Positions 33,970 to 45,496 of a stretch of DNA of 64,000 bases are shown here, in pieces. A model generated the notes under the pieces. It did not search any database and was not told the origin of the DNA. It worked only from the letters and a program-made list of their open reading frames with translations. How positions within the stretch are numbered: the stretch's first letter is position 1; every line of letters starts with the position of its first letter. This stretch comes from Monoplex corrugatus (taxonomy: Eukaryota; Mollusca; Gastropoda; Littorinimorpha; Ranellidae). The stretch lies in NCBI GenBank assembly GCA_030674185.1, contig CM060312.1:71905737-71969736 (forward strand), given 5' to 3'. The position numbers were made by a program, and so were the translations under genes.

Positions 33970-34452
33970 TGTAACCACTCCTATGATTTGTGAGAAATAT
34001 GTGATTATATATTGTATGTAGGTATGTATGTATAGGTGTATATGTGGAGTGATTTCACATTTGTGGGTTTTGAGTCAACTTCCAATCTTCCAAAAAAAAT
34101 CTTTAGAGCCAAAATACAGATCTTTGAATTTTAATAAAATGAAACACAATAAATACAACTTACAACTATTACAAGTGACCACAATTTGTTCTCACGGGGG
34201 ATAACCCCTTTTTGGAAAAAAGACTGACAAATTAAGACTAGCGGTACAGAGTCAACCCCAGCAGAAACACTTGAGAACCTCAGGTAGCTCTGAATTAGAG
34301 TTACTTTGATGTTTCGGGGTTGGCAACCGTTACGGCGAAAGCGCTTACGTTGCTATGGTTTTAACAACACCCGGATGAAAGTGAAACGTCATTTCCGGTT
34401 TTGTAGCTGACGAAAAATCCAAAAACTTGTTAGAATTTTTTGACTGGCTACA
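33970..34452 (-). repeat. 3' LTR
   Basis: 483 bp. On the plus strand it begins TGTAACCACTCC and ends GACTGGCTACA, the same as 41,241-41,722 except for one extra C in GTCAACCCCAGC. Confidence 0.95.
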
Positions 34453-34470
34453 TATACCCCCCCTGAGAAA
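34453..34470 (-). promoter_or_regulatory. Polypurine tract
   Basis: On minus, CTCAGGGGGGGTATA directly precedes the 3' LTR. This is the position and composition expected for the plus-strand primer. Confidence 0.75.
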
Positions 34471-35031
34471 ATGTTTCATTAATTAACAAATTTTGAAATA
34501 TTCAGTTGGGTTGACTTCAGTTGCTAAGTTTAGTTCAAATTTCAAACAAAATTTATACAGAAAAAATACTAACGCTCACACATGAACACATAATTATACC
34601 CGTAGTTACATCCCAAAAATAAAAATAGTTTTATAGCAACAATAATATGGTGTTACGCCTTTAGAATGAACTGGAATACAGCTCTGTTCAAAACTATATA
34701 TTGTATATAGTCTAAAGCACACCGATATCCTTACAGGAAGCTTGAATCCTATGTTGAGAATCTTATTAAACAGCTACAGTGCTAGAGAACAGAGGGTTTC
34801 AACCTCAACACTATCAACTGCATTATTCTCTGTCTCTTTATCCTCAGAATTTTTCTTACAAGTCACATATGAGTCTCTCTGGAAAAAGGCACATAGATTA
34901 CAATGAAATTGCTTTAACAAAAATGGCATGAATCACACAGGTAGTCCAGTCTTCACCTCTTCATAGAAATGATAATTCAAGTGATCTAAACTATCCAGCA
35001 ACTATTTTATCCTGACCCAAGTTATGTCTTT
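34471..35031 (-). other. Untranslated region between pol and the 3' LTR
   Basis: About 560 bp of AT-rich sequence inside the element. No frame or env-like motif is seen. Confidence 0.6.
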
Positions 35032-36115
35032 TTATATTACTTTCTTGCAAAGATTATACATGTTGCTTCTGAGATTTTTTATGTAGTCCAGCAATGTCTG
35101 AGTACTTGTTTCCAAATTGTCCAGCCATTTCATTGCATAACTGAAACTTTCCTCATCACAACAGTCAGTACTTTCAGTGTTTTCTACACATGGTCTTTTG
35201 TCTTGCATCTTGGTTGGAAAGCGTTTCCTTAAGTTCTCTGATGTAGCCCAATGAACCAGATTCAGCCTATCAACAGGTTTCCTGATTCTAGTAGACCTCC
35301 GAGGCAATGGCATTTCCACTGGCTCATTCTGTGTTTCTTGTTCAGATTGACAGTTTTCATTTAACTCCAAATTTTCCTCAGCTAGATCACTATCTTCATT
35401 CACATTTTCAGTATTTTCATGCTCACTCAAATTCATACCCATACTATCTGGTAATGGATTGTCTTCAGGATCACTTTCCACAGCACATCCAGGCAGGTGT
35501 GCAGTCTCTTTCACCACTTCTCTTCCTGAGGGCTCTGCATGACCAACAGAATCTGATTCTGGAGATGGTAAAGTGTTCTGTGTGTGCTCTGGTTTTCCAT
35601 CTTCAGATTTCTCAGATGCAGAAACACTTTCTGCAGGCACAAAAACTGGAGCATCGGGTCGAAGTGAACTGGATTTCCATTTTACTAACAACTTTGGAAG
35701 TGTTTCTTCATCATCTGAACTACTGTTCTCCACTTCTGAGGATGTGACTACCTTGGTTTTCACAGTTTCACCCTTTCCTTTTTTCTTGCTCATCTGCTCA
35801 ATACCTATATCTAAAGCTCCAATGGGTAGTAACAAATTTCTGTGCAGAGTCCTGCTGAGTCCACTTCCTCCTTCCTGCTGCACAGTGTACACAGGTATAT
35901 CTGCTTTCTTGTCTGTAACGACATAAATGTCCTTCTCCCACCGATCGGAAATTTTAGAGTTTATACGAGGTCCTACTTTTCTGACCAGTACTCTGTCACC
36001 TATTTCCAATTCAACAGCATGAGCAGAGGCATTATTCCTGGTTTTGTTCTTGTTCGCCATCTTTTCCATCTGCTTGGTAGCTGAGGCATAAGCATCACTG
36101 AGACGTTTCTTAGAT
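35032..36115 (-). pseudogene. pol: pol C-terminal part: integrase C-terminus and acidic tail
   Basis: The open frame continues after the integrase core in a different frame. It begins with a basic stretch (MANKNKTRNNAS) and an integrase C-terminal module (LEIGDRVLVRKVGPR, then SDRWEKDIYVV and LSRTLHRNLLLP). That module is typical of gypsy integrases and is thought to bind DNA. About 200 acidic, Ser/Glu-rich residues of unknown role follow (around SSSDDEETLP), then RRSTRIRKPVDRLN, a common gypsy tail motif. The frame of 36,000-36,308 bridges part of the gap to the upstream segment, with breaks near 36,110 and 36,215. Confidence 0.85.
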
Positions 36116-36177
36116 CTTGTACATACTGCCGTGGAGATTTCTTACTCACTGTTTCAAGATCAATGCCAAAAGCAATG

Positions 36178-37614
36178 TCAACTGGCAGTCGAGGATGTCG
36201 ACCGAAAAACAAAAAAATAAGGGCTAAATCCAGTGCTTGAATGTACACAACAGTTGTACGCATGTACGACAGCCGGTAGACTTCTCCGCCAGTCTTGCTT
36301 CTTATCATCTTCCAGGCCTCTCAGCAGTTGAATAAGAGTCCGGTTCCATCTTTCAACAGGGTTTCCTGCTGGATGATGGGGTGTAGTTCTACATTTAGAA
36401 ATGCCTGCTACAGCACACAGCTCTTTGACTAGGTTTGACTCAAAGTCTTTTCCCTGGTCGGATAGAATTCTTTTGGGAAAACCGTAGATCATGAAAAACT
36501 GTTCCCATAATGCTTTGGCAACCACCTTTGCTGTCTGATTTCGAGTCAAAATGGCGTGTCCAAATTTTGTGAAATGGTCCATAATAACTAATATAGACTG
36601 TTTCTGACCTTTGGCTTCTATTGTAAGAAAATCTATAGAAATCAGTTCAAGAGGCTGAGTTGTCACAATGGTTTGCATGGGAGCCTTTTGAGCTAATGCA
36701 CCTCGTCGAATGCAGCGGCTACATTTCTTTATCTTGCGTTCTATCTCATTCGCCATGTAGGGCCAAAAGAAACGAAGACGGGCTTGCTTTAGTGCACTAT
36801 CAAAGTGAATGTGAAATAGGTCTTCATGAACACCCTTCATAGCCTCCTTCCGATGAGATTTAGGAATCACAAGCTGTCTCTGAGTACTGCCTGCCTCATT
36901 TTGTATTTGTCTGTACAGAACTCCATTCCTCATCACCAGTTTCTCTTGCTCTCTGACAAAAACTTTCATTTCAGGAGTGACTTCTTTCCCTTGTGTTTCC
37001 ATCTTCTTTCCTGCTTCAACATGTTCTATCACCCACTTTAGTGTCTGGTCTGCTAGCTGATATTTCCTCCATTCAGATGTACTTATTGTATGCAGTCCTT
37101 TTTGCTTGGGTTCTAACACATCATCATCTATTAGTTTTGGGTTTGGAATTAACTGTTCTACTGCTGGTACATATTCTACAGTGGATTTAACATTTTCTTG
37201 TGATTTTGTTGTATCCAAATCCTGATTTTCAGTACTATTACTGACAACTGAGCAGAACACTCCCTTAGCATTCATTATTGCACATACTGCTTCTTGGCTT
37301 ACTTTTACAGTACCACCACACTGTTGATCAAACTTCACAGCTTTTTCCCGCAAAAACTTGGTATCTTCCATGAACTTTTGATACTCCATGTCTTCTTCAG
37401 GAGCTTCAGGATGTCGTCTGGACAAAGCGTCTGCATCAATGTGAGATGTACCCTTCTTGTATTGGAGATCAAAATCATAGACTGACAGTGCTGCTAACCA
37501 TCTGTGGCTGGTTGCATCAAGTTTGGCGTTCTTCAAAATGTAGCATAACGGATTGTTGTCAGTCACCACTGTAACATGAGAACCAAGTATGTAATCATGG
37601 AACTTTTCTGTCAT
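36178..37614 (-). pseudogene. pol: pol middle part: RNase H C-terminus and integrase core
   Basis: A 478-residue frame. Residues 1-70 complete RNase H (VTVVTDNNPLCYIL; SHIDADALSRR). The integrase zinc finger is H263/H268 with C298/C301. The catalytic triad is D328 (ISIDFLTIE), D386 (ILSDQGKDF) and E421 (PVERWNRTL), with 34 residues between the last two. The enzyme would insert cDNA into chromosomes. The upstream frame break is near 37,664 in the RNase H region. The downstream break is near 36,215 at a homopolymer (T7 on minus). The protein would be non-functional as read, unless these are read errors. Confidence 0.92.
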
Positions 37615-40079
37615 AGACCATTTAAGAGCAAGAAATTCTCGCTTGTGAGCTGGATAGTTTCTCTCGGTTTATTTAAACCACGACTAGCATAAGCAATCAC
37701 TCTTTGTTGTCCATCTTGCACCTGATACAGTACTGCTCCAATACCTGTTCCACTAGCATCACAGTGAAGTTCAAAAGGTTTTCCCCTATCAGCAATGGAA
37801 AGAACAGGTTCAGAAGTCAACAGTTCAATCAACTTTTCAAATGCAGCCTGCTGTTCTTCTCCCCAAAGATGTGATATGTCAGACTTAAGAGTAAGCGTTG
37901 ACTTTTTATTTCTCCCAAGTCCTTTTTGCTTTCCATTTGGTACATAACCGATACACAAATCATTCAAAGGGCGTGCTATCTGTGCAAAATGAGGAATAAA
38001 GCGACGAAAGAATCCAGCAAAACCAATAAAGGACTTAATGTCTCTCACAGTTTCTGGTTTTGGCCATGTTGTCAAAGCTTCTGTCTTTTCAGGATCTGGC
38101 CTAATCCCTTTGTCTGAAATGATATGTCCCAAATGCTTTACTTCAGAGGCAGCGAAAACACATTTTTCTGGGTCAACTTTCAAGTTGTACTTCCGCAAGC
38201 GTTCAAGAGCTGCTGCAGTCCTTTCTTCCAGCTCCTCCAATGTTTTTCCATGGATCAAAATGTCATCCAAGAAAACAATGAGATCTATAAGATTCATATC
38301 ACAAAACACTTTTTCCATGAGACGCTGGAAAGTATGCGGTGCATTTTTCAATCCCATTGCCATGCGTTCAAATTGAAACAGTCCAAACGGAGTTGTAAAT
38401 GCAGAAATCCGTTTCGCCCTGTCAGACATAGGAACTTGATAGTACGCTTTGCTCAAATCCATAGAAGTGAAGAAACGTGCACCACTCAGTGTCAAGAACA
38501 AATCTTCGATTTTTGGAATTGCATAACTGTCCTTAATTGTTCTTGAGTTTATTTTCCGATAATCTACACACATTCGGAGACTTCCATTCTTCTTTCTGAC
38601 AAGAACAATAGGACTTGCATATGGTGAAGCTGATGGAGTGATGATTTTAGCATCCAACAGTTGTTGTATATGTTCTTTCACTTCTTCCAGATCATGTGGA
38701 GGAATTGGTCTTGGCCGTTCTCGTACTGTAGATCCTGGCTCTAGTTCAATGTCATGATGAACCTCACTAATGTTTCCAAGGTCAAATTCATGTTGAATGA
38801 AAACATCTTGATAGTTCTGTAGCCTGGCAGTAAAGCGTTCTCTCCATTCTGATGGGGTGTTTTCTCCAAACTTGAACAATAAAGAAGTATTTTGCTTTTT
38901 TGCCTTTGACTCCATTTTATCACTTGCATCTGAAACATTTACCTGCTGCCCATGAGTATGCAACTCTTTCAACACATTCTCAACGTCATATGTTGTGAGC
39001 ACAGTAAACACATCTGCAATCACCTGATTCTTTTTTATGATAAGGTCTTCTTCACCCAAATTGCACAAAGTAACCTTTACAGAATGTAAGGCCCCAATAT
39101 CTGCTTTTGCTGCTACTACGCCCAACTCAGCGGGTGTGTTTGCCAAAGTTGGTTCCTGAATCAACACAGAGTTCTGAGTAAGCAGACGTTTCACTCTTGC
39201 TTGTCCCTTCACTGTCACAGACTCGCCTACATGCAAAACAAAAGTCTGATCTTTCATCCTGATACTTCCACATCTTCCATCTTCGCCCACATCTGACTGA
39301 TGAGCAAACATAAAAGCAGCTTCGCCCCTCAATAGTTGTTCTGATACTGTGACTTGTGGCAGTTTCTTAAACACATTTGTCCCAATAATGATTGGTACTC
39401 TCTGAGAATACTCCGTATCTTGACATACAAGCGCTACAGTGTCAATTGTTTGTTCTTTCCCAGCAACACAGGCAGGCAGTGTACATTTTACAGACACCAT
39501 TCCCTTGTAAGGAACTTGTTGTCCCCCAGCTCCCGTTACTGTTAAGTCTGCCCCAAGTTCTTTTAGAGGAATATGTTTCAAATGATTTCGAAAGAATGTT
39601 TCAGATATGACAGTTACTTGTGAACCACTATCCAAAAGACACATAACATTTTCCCCTTCAATTTTGATCTGTGTTTCACAGCATGGTCCCACTAAAGCTT
39701 CTAAACAGGAAGAATCGGTTTTCAGTTCTGCTAAAATGATGTCAGGTGTGAGTTTCACAGAATTTCTTTTATGACTGTTCTGAATTTGAAGAACACAGGT
39801 ACAGTTTTTTATTTCAGCACTGATGATGGTCACACCCTTTGGTAAAGCTTCTTCTTTTCTTACAAACAACTGAGAATTTTCAGGAACTACTCCTTGTAAC
39901 TGAATGCTCTGTCCTGGTGTTAAGGTTAATTTGATGTTCCGTAGTCTTACTGGTTTTAACTTCTCTTCTAAGATGTTCACTGCTTGGAATCTTGTTTGTT
40001 CTTCTTTGGGGCTCAGACCTGTCGATGTTTGCCCCCTAACATCGACAGATTTCCGTTTCCCGTCTGTCTGTTTTGCCAT
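37611..40079 (-). pseudogene. pol: pol N-terminal part: protease, reverse transcriptase, RNase H start
   Basis: An 822-residue frame that overlaps the end of gag in the -1 frame. The aspartic protease has CLLDSGSQVTVIS (D150) with the later IIGTNVF. The RT has RMCVDYRKINSRT (503-515), SMDLSKAYYQVP (539-550) and the catalytic FLDD at 603-606, with SFIGFAGFFRRFIP in the connection. RNase H starts at ELHCDASGTGIG (D774). The frame ends early because of a single-base break near 37,664 and continues in the next frame. The 5' Met is probably unused, since entry from gag by -1 frameshifting fits the overlap. Confidence 0.93.
40008..40061 (-). promoter_or_regulatory. -1 ribosomal frameshift signal: slippery heptamer and pseudoknot
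   Basis: On the minus strand GGGAAAC (40,061-40,055) is phased as G GGA AAC in the gag frame, and the -1 frame GGG AAA is exactly the pol frame. A 6-nt spacer leads to the perfect 11-bp stem CTGTCGATGTT (40,048-40,038) and AACATCGACAG (40,029-40,019), with loop AGGGGGCA. The loop's GGGGC can pair with GCCCC (40,012-40,008), with the gag stop TGA in the 6-nt connecting loop. Heptamer, spacing and H-type pseudoknot are all as in known -1 frameshift sites. Activity is inferred. Confidence 0.85.
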
Positions 40080-41119
40080 CTGCTCTGCTTTCTGGACACT
40101 CTCTCCCGATCAGGCTCATTTTGACACTCCCTGGCGAAATGGCTTCCTCTTTCCCCGCATTTCCAGCATGGACCTCTGGGTGCTCGCTGCTCCGGTTTTC
40201 GTTTTTCCTGTCCCTTCAATTTTTCCACCACCCGTTCAGCTATCTTGTCCATCTGTTCCTCAGTCAGATTCTGTGGAGATGTACTGGTTCCAGACATGAT
40301 GTTGACATGAGGTCTGGACATGGTCGCAGTAGCATCTTCTAACATTCGGACAGTGGTCAGTAGCTCTTCCAGGTCAGGAGAAACTTGCCCAGGAAACCCA
40401 AACTTTCCACGGAGTTCAACAGCAAGCATAGGGCTAATTGCTTTTGAGAATATATGATACACCTTCCGGCTGCCTTCACTGCTGTCTAGTATTTTCTCTT
40501 CTGTTAGTTTGGCCATCTCTGACCACAGACGACACAAGAATCCGGATGAACTTTCCTTGGGAGAAAGGGACATGGAAACAAAATCTAATAATCTGTCATC
40601 TCCTGTCTTGATGTTGCCATATAAATTTTTGAGCTTTGAAATTATATCCCTTGGGCTGCTACATTTTTTGACTTGTTCGTAAGGCAAACCTCTCAAACTA
40701 CTCAACAGTTTATCTTTCAGATCGGGAATGGACTTATCATGTAGTAGTTGGTCGGCACTGTTCATCCAGTCAACAAATGAAACTTCATTTCCTCCAGTTG
40801 GAGGGATTCCTGTGAATGTTTTCAGCCTAATATTGGGTGGTGCAATGACTTGAATTTTTGGTATTGTGGGTGGAAACTGTTGTTGGTGTTGAAAAAATTG
40901 CTGCTGCTGATGATGTCGTTGCTGTTGTTGTTGCTGGTCCAGCTGTTGCTGCTTCAGTTGCAGTTCGGAAATTTTCTGTTGGAGACGTTGTATCTCCACA
41001 GTGTACATCGACTCTCCTTCTTCTGAATGTCCTTGCTGAGACGTGGATGCTTGTTGGTCATCCGGCGTAACATTTGTACAGTCAAATTCCTCCATCGTGA
41101 CTGCACAATTGTATGTCAC
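40013..41119 (-). CDS. gag: gag-like nucleocapsid polyprotein
   Basis: A 368-residue structural protein that would package element RNA. The N-terminus has a Gln-rich coiled-coil-like stretch (about 44-82, RLQQKISELQLKQQQLDQQQ). A capsid-like region follows (about 95-265; FTGIPPTGG, then SLRGLPYEQV). One zinc knuckle is CWKCGERGSHFAREC (318-332), with spacing C-X2-C-X5-H-X4-C, one residue longer than the usual C-X2-C-X4-H-X4-C. The frame is uninterrupted. Two Met codons are possible (residues 1 and 9). The last 67 nt overlap pol, and the frameshift signal lies in the overlap. Confidence 0.9.
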   Translation of the reverse strand: MTYNCAVTMEEFDCTNVTPDDQQASTSQQGHSEEGESMYTVEIQRLQQKISELQLKQQQLDQQQQQQRHHQQQQFFQHQQQFPPTIPKIQVIAPPNIRLKTFTGIPPTGGNEVSFVDWMNSADQLLHDKSIPDLKDKLLSSLRGLPYEQVKKCSSPRDIISKLKNLYGNIKTGDDRLLDFVSMSLSPKESSSGFLCRLWSEMAKLTEEKILDSSEGSRKVYHIFSKAISPMLAVELRGKFGFPGQVSPDLEELLTTVRMLEDATATMSRPHVNIMSGTSTSPQNLTEEQMDKIAERVVEKLKGQEKRKPEQRAPRGPCWKCGERGSHFARECQNEPDRERVSRKQSRWQNRQTGNGNLSMLGGKHRQV

Positions 41120-41214
41120 TTGTCTAAAACTTTGTTTTTATATTTATATATATATATTTTTTTTAAAGCACTTTGGTTTGTTGTTGTTGTTTTTTTCAGA
41201 TTTGTTGACTCTCA

Positions 41215-41232
41215 GCCCCACATTGGGCGCCA
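41215..41232 (-). promoter_or_regulatory. Primer-binding site
   Basis: On minus TGGCGCCCAATGTGGGGC begins 8 bases after the 5' LTR. TGG complements the CCA end of a tRNA. The tRNA used was not identified. Confidence 0.8.
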
Positions 41233-41240
41233 AAATTTTG

Positions 41241-41722
41241 TGTAACCACTCCTATGATTTGTGAGAAATATGTGATTATATATTGTATGTAGGTATGTAT
41301 GTATAGGTGTATATGTGGAGTGATTTCACATTTGTGGGTTTTGAGTCAACTTCCAATCTTCCAAAAAAAATCTTTAGAGCCAAAATACAGATCTTTGAAT
41401 TTTAATAAAATGAAACACAATAAATACAACTTACAACTATTACAAGTGACCACAATTTGTTCTCACGGGGGATAACCCCTTTTTGGAAAAAAGACTGACA
41501 AATTAAGACTAGCGGTACAGAGTCAACCCAGCAGAAACACTTGAGAACCTCAGGTAGCTCTGAATTAGAGTTACTTTGATGTTTCGGGGTTGGCAACCGT
41601 TACGGCGAAAGCGCTTACGTTGCTATGGTTTTAACAACACCCGGATGAAAGTGAAACGTCATTTCCGGTTTTGTAGCTGACGAAAAATCCAAAAACTTGT
41701 TAGAATTTTTTGACTGGCTACA
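41241..41722 (-). repeat. 5' LTR
   Basis: 482 bp, near-identical to 33,970-34,452. On minus it starts TGTAGCCAGTC and ends GGAGTGGTTACA. It would hold the element's promoter, though no clear TATA box was picked out. Confidence 0.95.
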
Positions 41723-41726
41723 TAAA

Positions 41727-42300
41727 TAGCTGTACTTTCACTTTCATTAAAGGGAGTGCAACCAGTCCATATCTAGTCGGATGTGCTTTATCTCCCCTCT
41801 ATCTCACGATGAGAACGTTCGATTTTGGAACAAATAAACAGATTAATGGAAATTATTTACGTTTATCTATTGATTGCATTGATTTTTCCTTTAAATTTAG
41901 ACAAACTTGACATTCATATTAAACGCTAAGTGTCTTTGTTTCGTTTGTTTCTTGATTTGAGATTCAGACGTAAAGGCGAAGGTCGTTTGCTTCAAATTGG
42001 TCCGGTGTGAATGCCAGGAAACTTGGTGATCAGCACGTTTTGTTTACTTTGGTGCAGATCCAGAGATCCTCACACATATTGATTTAAGCTGTGAAAGATC
42101 ATATGAATCAGAACGACCCAAGAACATTTTGCAAATACTTAGCAGGTATGTAAACAGCTATGTGTGTCAACGAATTCAAGACACTCAACACTGATGCATG
42201 GGACTCGATTTTGACAAATTATGTTGGCAAAACAATTATCGTTTTGAAGAAAGCTGTTAACATTGAAACTAAGCGTCGACTGCAATTTGAATTAGTGCGA
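41727..42300. other. No recognised feature
   Basis: AT-rich flank of the LTR element without coding motif. Confidence 0.4.
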
Positions 42301-42303
42301 AAC

Positions 42304-42305
<2 letters not shown>

Positions 42306-42378
<73 letters not shown>
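42306..42378. repeat. (GT)n microsatellite
   Basis: Pure GT run of about 73 bp. Confidence 0.98.
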
Positions 42379-42380
<2 letters not shown>

Positions 42381-42574
42381 CTATGTCAGTTATAGTTGCT
42401 CACTAGATCTAGTCATTAGTGTCAAATATCAGCAGTTTCAGAATCATAATAATAATCATAATGGCATAATTCAACGTTTCAGCAAAATTGTATGTTTAGG
42501 TTATTAAGCTGTGCAGCTTTATATCATGTTACAAAGATGCTGAATGTACTTGTTCAAAACTTATTTTTAAGTAA

Positions 42575-42815
42575 AGTAGTTGAGGGGGGGGGGGGAGGAG
42601 CGGTGGAGATCTCACAACTTTTGCCAAGTCTCAAGTAAGATTTTTTTAGGGCATTACTTTTTTGTTTTCTTCTTGATGTTACTTTTCTCCTCCTATTTCG
42701 CGTTACTTTCTTCCTTCTTTTTCGTGTAACCTTTTCGTTTTTTTTCTAGGCGTTTTCTGTTTTGTCTTCTTCTTGGTGTTACTTTTCTCCTTCTTGGCGT
42801 TACTGTTTTGAATTC
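42575..42815. repeat. SINE-body scrap and outlying copy of the 24-bp T-rich minisatellite
   Basis: GAGATCTCACAACTTTTGCC near 42,607 recalls the SINE-core 5' body. From about 42,655 the phrase CTTCTTGATGTTACTTTTCTC and its variants repeat six or seven times. This is the same family as 14,715-19,245, about 23 kb away. Confidence 0.75.
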
Positions 42816-42837
42816 CTCGAATAAATTCCAAGCTCGT

Positions 42838-42839
<2 letters not shown>

Positions 42840-42926
<87 letters not shown>

Positions 42927-42976
42927 CACAGACACACACACAACACGAACAACACACACACGCACACACACACAAA
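42840..42976. repeat. (CA)n microsatellite
   Basis: A CA run with minor interruptions lies immediately before a LINE remnant. Confidence 0.97.
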
Positions 42977-42984
42977 TAGTTCGC

Positions 42985-44355
42985 AAACAGATATGGGGAC
43001 AAGATATATCAACACTTGTTCATCTCTGTAAATCGCTTATTAGATCTAAATTAACCTATGCCCAAGAAATCTTCTTCAGTGCACCAAAACACTTACTAAC
43101 AAAACTGCAGAGCATAGATTGTAAAGGTTTCAAACTTGCATTGGGTCTTCCAATGCATGCCTCTTGCCTTCGCACATACAGTGCAATCAAATTGTTGCCG
43201 CTTGATGAACAAAGGAAAGTCGCTTCTTCTAAATTTCTGTTAAGAAATACCACCATAGAAAACAGCATCGAAACAGAGACAAAAGTAAGATCAGACACGA
43301 CTTTCCGAAAAGAGCTAAATCAATATCCTCGCAGGTCACACTTGCAACATTTACAGCTGATGTTATGAAAGGCTCTGGAACTGATCTAGAAACAAATCCA
43401 GTAACATTAAGACCTTCATTTTCACAGTACCCAGTTGGGAACTTCAAAGAGCACGATTTGACATATACCACACTGACTTAAAAAAAGAAGATAATATCAA
43501 CTTACTGGCAAGTCAAGTTAAAAGTCATATAGAAGACTTTTATTCCGATCATTTGAAAGTTTACACTGATGGATCAATAATTGAAAGACAAGCAGGCTCA
43601 GCGTTTTTAATGCCTGCTCTCAAAATTGAGAAATCGTTCTATATAGGACTTAATAAATCTGTCTTTACTGCAGAACTCTTTGCAATCTTAAATTAATGGC
43701 TTTGAATTATATGATAAATCTTTTTAGGACGATTCCCCAGATACTTGTTTGCGTTGATTCAAAATATGTACTTCAAGCTCTTGAATTATCAAAATTGCAA
43801 ACAAGATCTGAAATGATATTGGAAATTACTCACTTGATTAATAGTTTATCCTTAAGAGGCACTGACATTACTTTCTGCTGGATACCATCTCATAGTTCTT
43901 TTTATTACAATGATATGGTTGATAGGGCTGCCAAACGAGGGGCAAAGAGCTCCCCAGATTCAAATCATATACAACTTTCCCTCTCATTGCATGAGTGTTA
44001 TACCTTAGTGGACACCTATGTATGGAAGCAGTTCAAGATAAACAGAAAAAGTATGAAAAATGTTACATGAACTTTGAAATTAGCAAAACACCGAAGCAGT
44101 TTCCTGCCAGCAGAAGTATACAAATCCCTTATGTATAGGTGGAAACTTGATGCATTCAAAACAAAATACACTAGGAATGTAGTGTGTCTGTGTGGAAAGA
44201 AGATAACACATAGTCATATTCTTTCATGTGTTCGGGTAAAACGACATATACCTACGCTATTAACGAAGACAATTTCTGACATATTTGCCTCATCATCCTT
44301 AACATATGAATTTTTTGCTAGCCTGTCAAAAAGTCCTATAGCGAATTATCTTTAA
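42985..44355 (+). pseudogene. I/Jockey-like LINE: RT thumb and RNase H domain, decayed
   Basis: The RT thumb and tail are seen first (LCKSLIRSKLTYAQEIFFSA, then LQSIDCKGFKLALGLP). An RNase H domain follows: LKVYTDGSIIE (about 43,555), FTAELFAIL (about 43,665), QILVCVDSKYVLQAL (about 43,739) and ITFCWIPSHSS with a later VDRAAKRGA (about 43,868-43,945). These supply the D-E-D-D/H pattern. A Cys/His tail follows (CLCGKKITHSHILSC). Lesions are a frame break near 43,368, TAA near 43,694 and TGA near 44,068. An RNase H behind the RT points to an I-type LINE. The 3' UTR runs to about 44,510. Confidence 0.85.
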
Positions 44356-44429
44356 CGTTCTGTTTTTCTCATGTTCAATGTTATGGTTAGCCAGTTTTGC
44401 TGTTTCAATCGTTAACCCTCTTTTCTCCT

Positions 44430-44440
44430 CGTGTATCCTT

Positions 44441-44474
<34 letters not shown>

Positions 44475-44553
44475 CTAAAATCACTTTAGTGAATAGACAT
44501 TAAATCAAGACCACCACCACACACAAACGCACACACACACGCACAAAACACAC

Positions 44554-44651
<98 letters not shown>

Positions 44652-44655
44652 TACC
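44430..44655. repeat. Poly-T and (CA)n around the LINE 3' end
   Basis: A T run near 44,438-44,462, a short GT, LINE-end-like GAATAGACATTAAATCAAG, then CA/CG repeats from about 44,520. Confidence 0.9.
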
Positions 44656-44814
44656 AACGCAGTGTTAACAACAGCATGGAGTAGAGCATGCTTGCGGAGA
44701 CTGCTTAATTATTGTTCGTCAGTCTGTTTGTTTTGCTCGTTTGTTTGTTCGTTACATGATATTTTACGTACATTAGTATATCATTCTGATGTATCGTTCG
44801 TATCTGTTCATCTG

Positions 44815-44836
44815 CTATCTATCTATCTATCGATCG

Positions 44837-44873
<37 letters not shown>

Positions 44874-44883
44874 ATCTGTCTGC

Positions 44884-44914
<31 letters not shown>

Positions 44915-44931
44915 ATCTGTCTGTCTGTCTA

Positions 44932-44963
<32 letters not shown>

Positions 44964-44964
44964 A

Positions 44965-44996
<32 letters not shown>

Positions 44997-45046
44997 TCTA
45001 ATCTGTCTGCCTGTCTGTCTATCTATCTATCTATCTATCTAATCTA

Positions 45047-45082
<36 letters not shown>

Positions 45083-45198
45083 TCTAATCTGTCTGTCTAT
45101 CTATCTATCTATCTATCTAATATGTCTGTCTGTCTGTCTATCTATCTATCTAGTTATCTAATCTGTCTGTCTATCTATCTATCTATTTATCTATCTAA

Positions 45199-45234
<36 letters not shown>

Positions 45235-45333
45235 TCTAACCTATCTGTCTATCTATATATCTATGTCTATCTATCTGTCTATCTATGTATCTGTCTATCT
45301 ATCTGTCTGCCTGTCTGTCTGTGCGTCTATCTG

Positions 45334-45382
<49 letters not shown>

Positions 45383-45395
45383 GTCTGTCTATCTA

Positions 45396-45434
<39 letters not shown>

Positions 45435-45464
45435 ATCTATATATCTATCTAATCTACCTACCTA

Positions 45465-45496
<32 letters not shown>

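Larger units (their letters stand above)
33970..41722 (-). mobile_element. Ty3/gypsy-type LTR retrotransposon
   Basis: A 7.75-kb element on the minus strand with two LTRs starting TG and ending CA and a 4-bp TAAA flank on both sides (33,966-33,969 and 41,723-41,726). It has a primer-binding site next to the 5' LTR, a G-rich polypurine tract at the 3' LTR, and gag then pol in the order protease, RT, RNase H, integrase. That order assigns it to Ty3/gypsy and excludes copia. The LTRs differ by one base indel as far as I can see, so insertion is recent. No env-like frame is present. Pol carries three frame breaks. Confidence 0.95.

Noticed and set aside
43229..43471. Minus-strand frame across the RNase H LINE
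   Set aside because: Shadow of the plus-strand LINE coding sequence.
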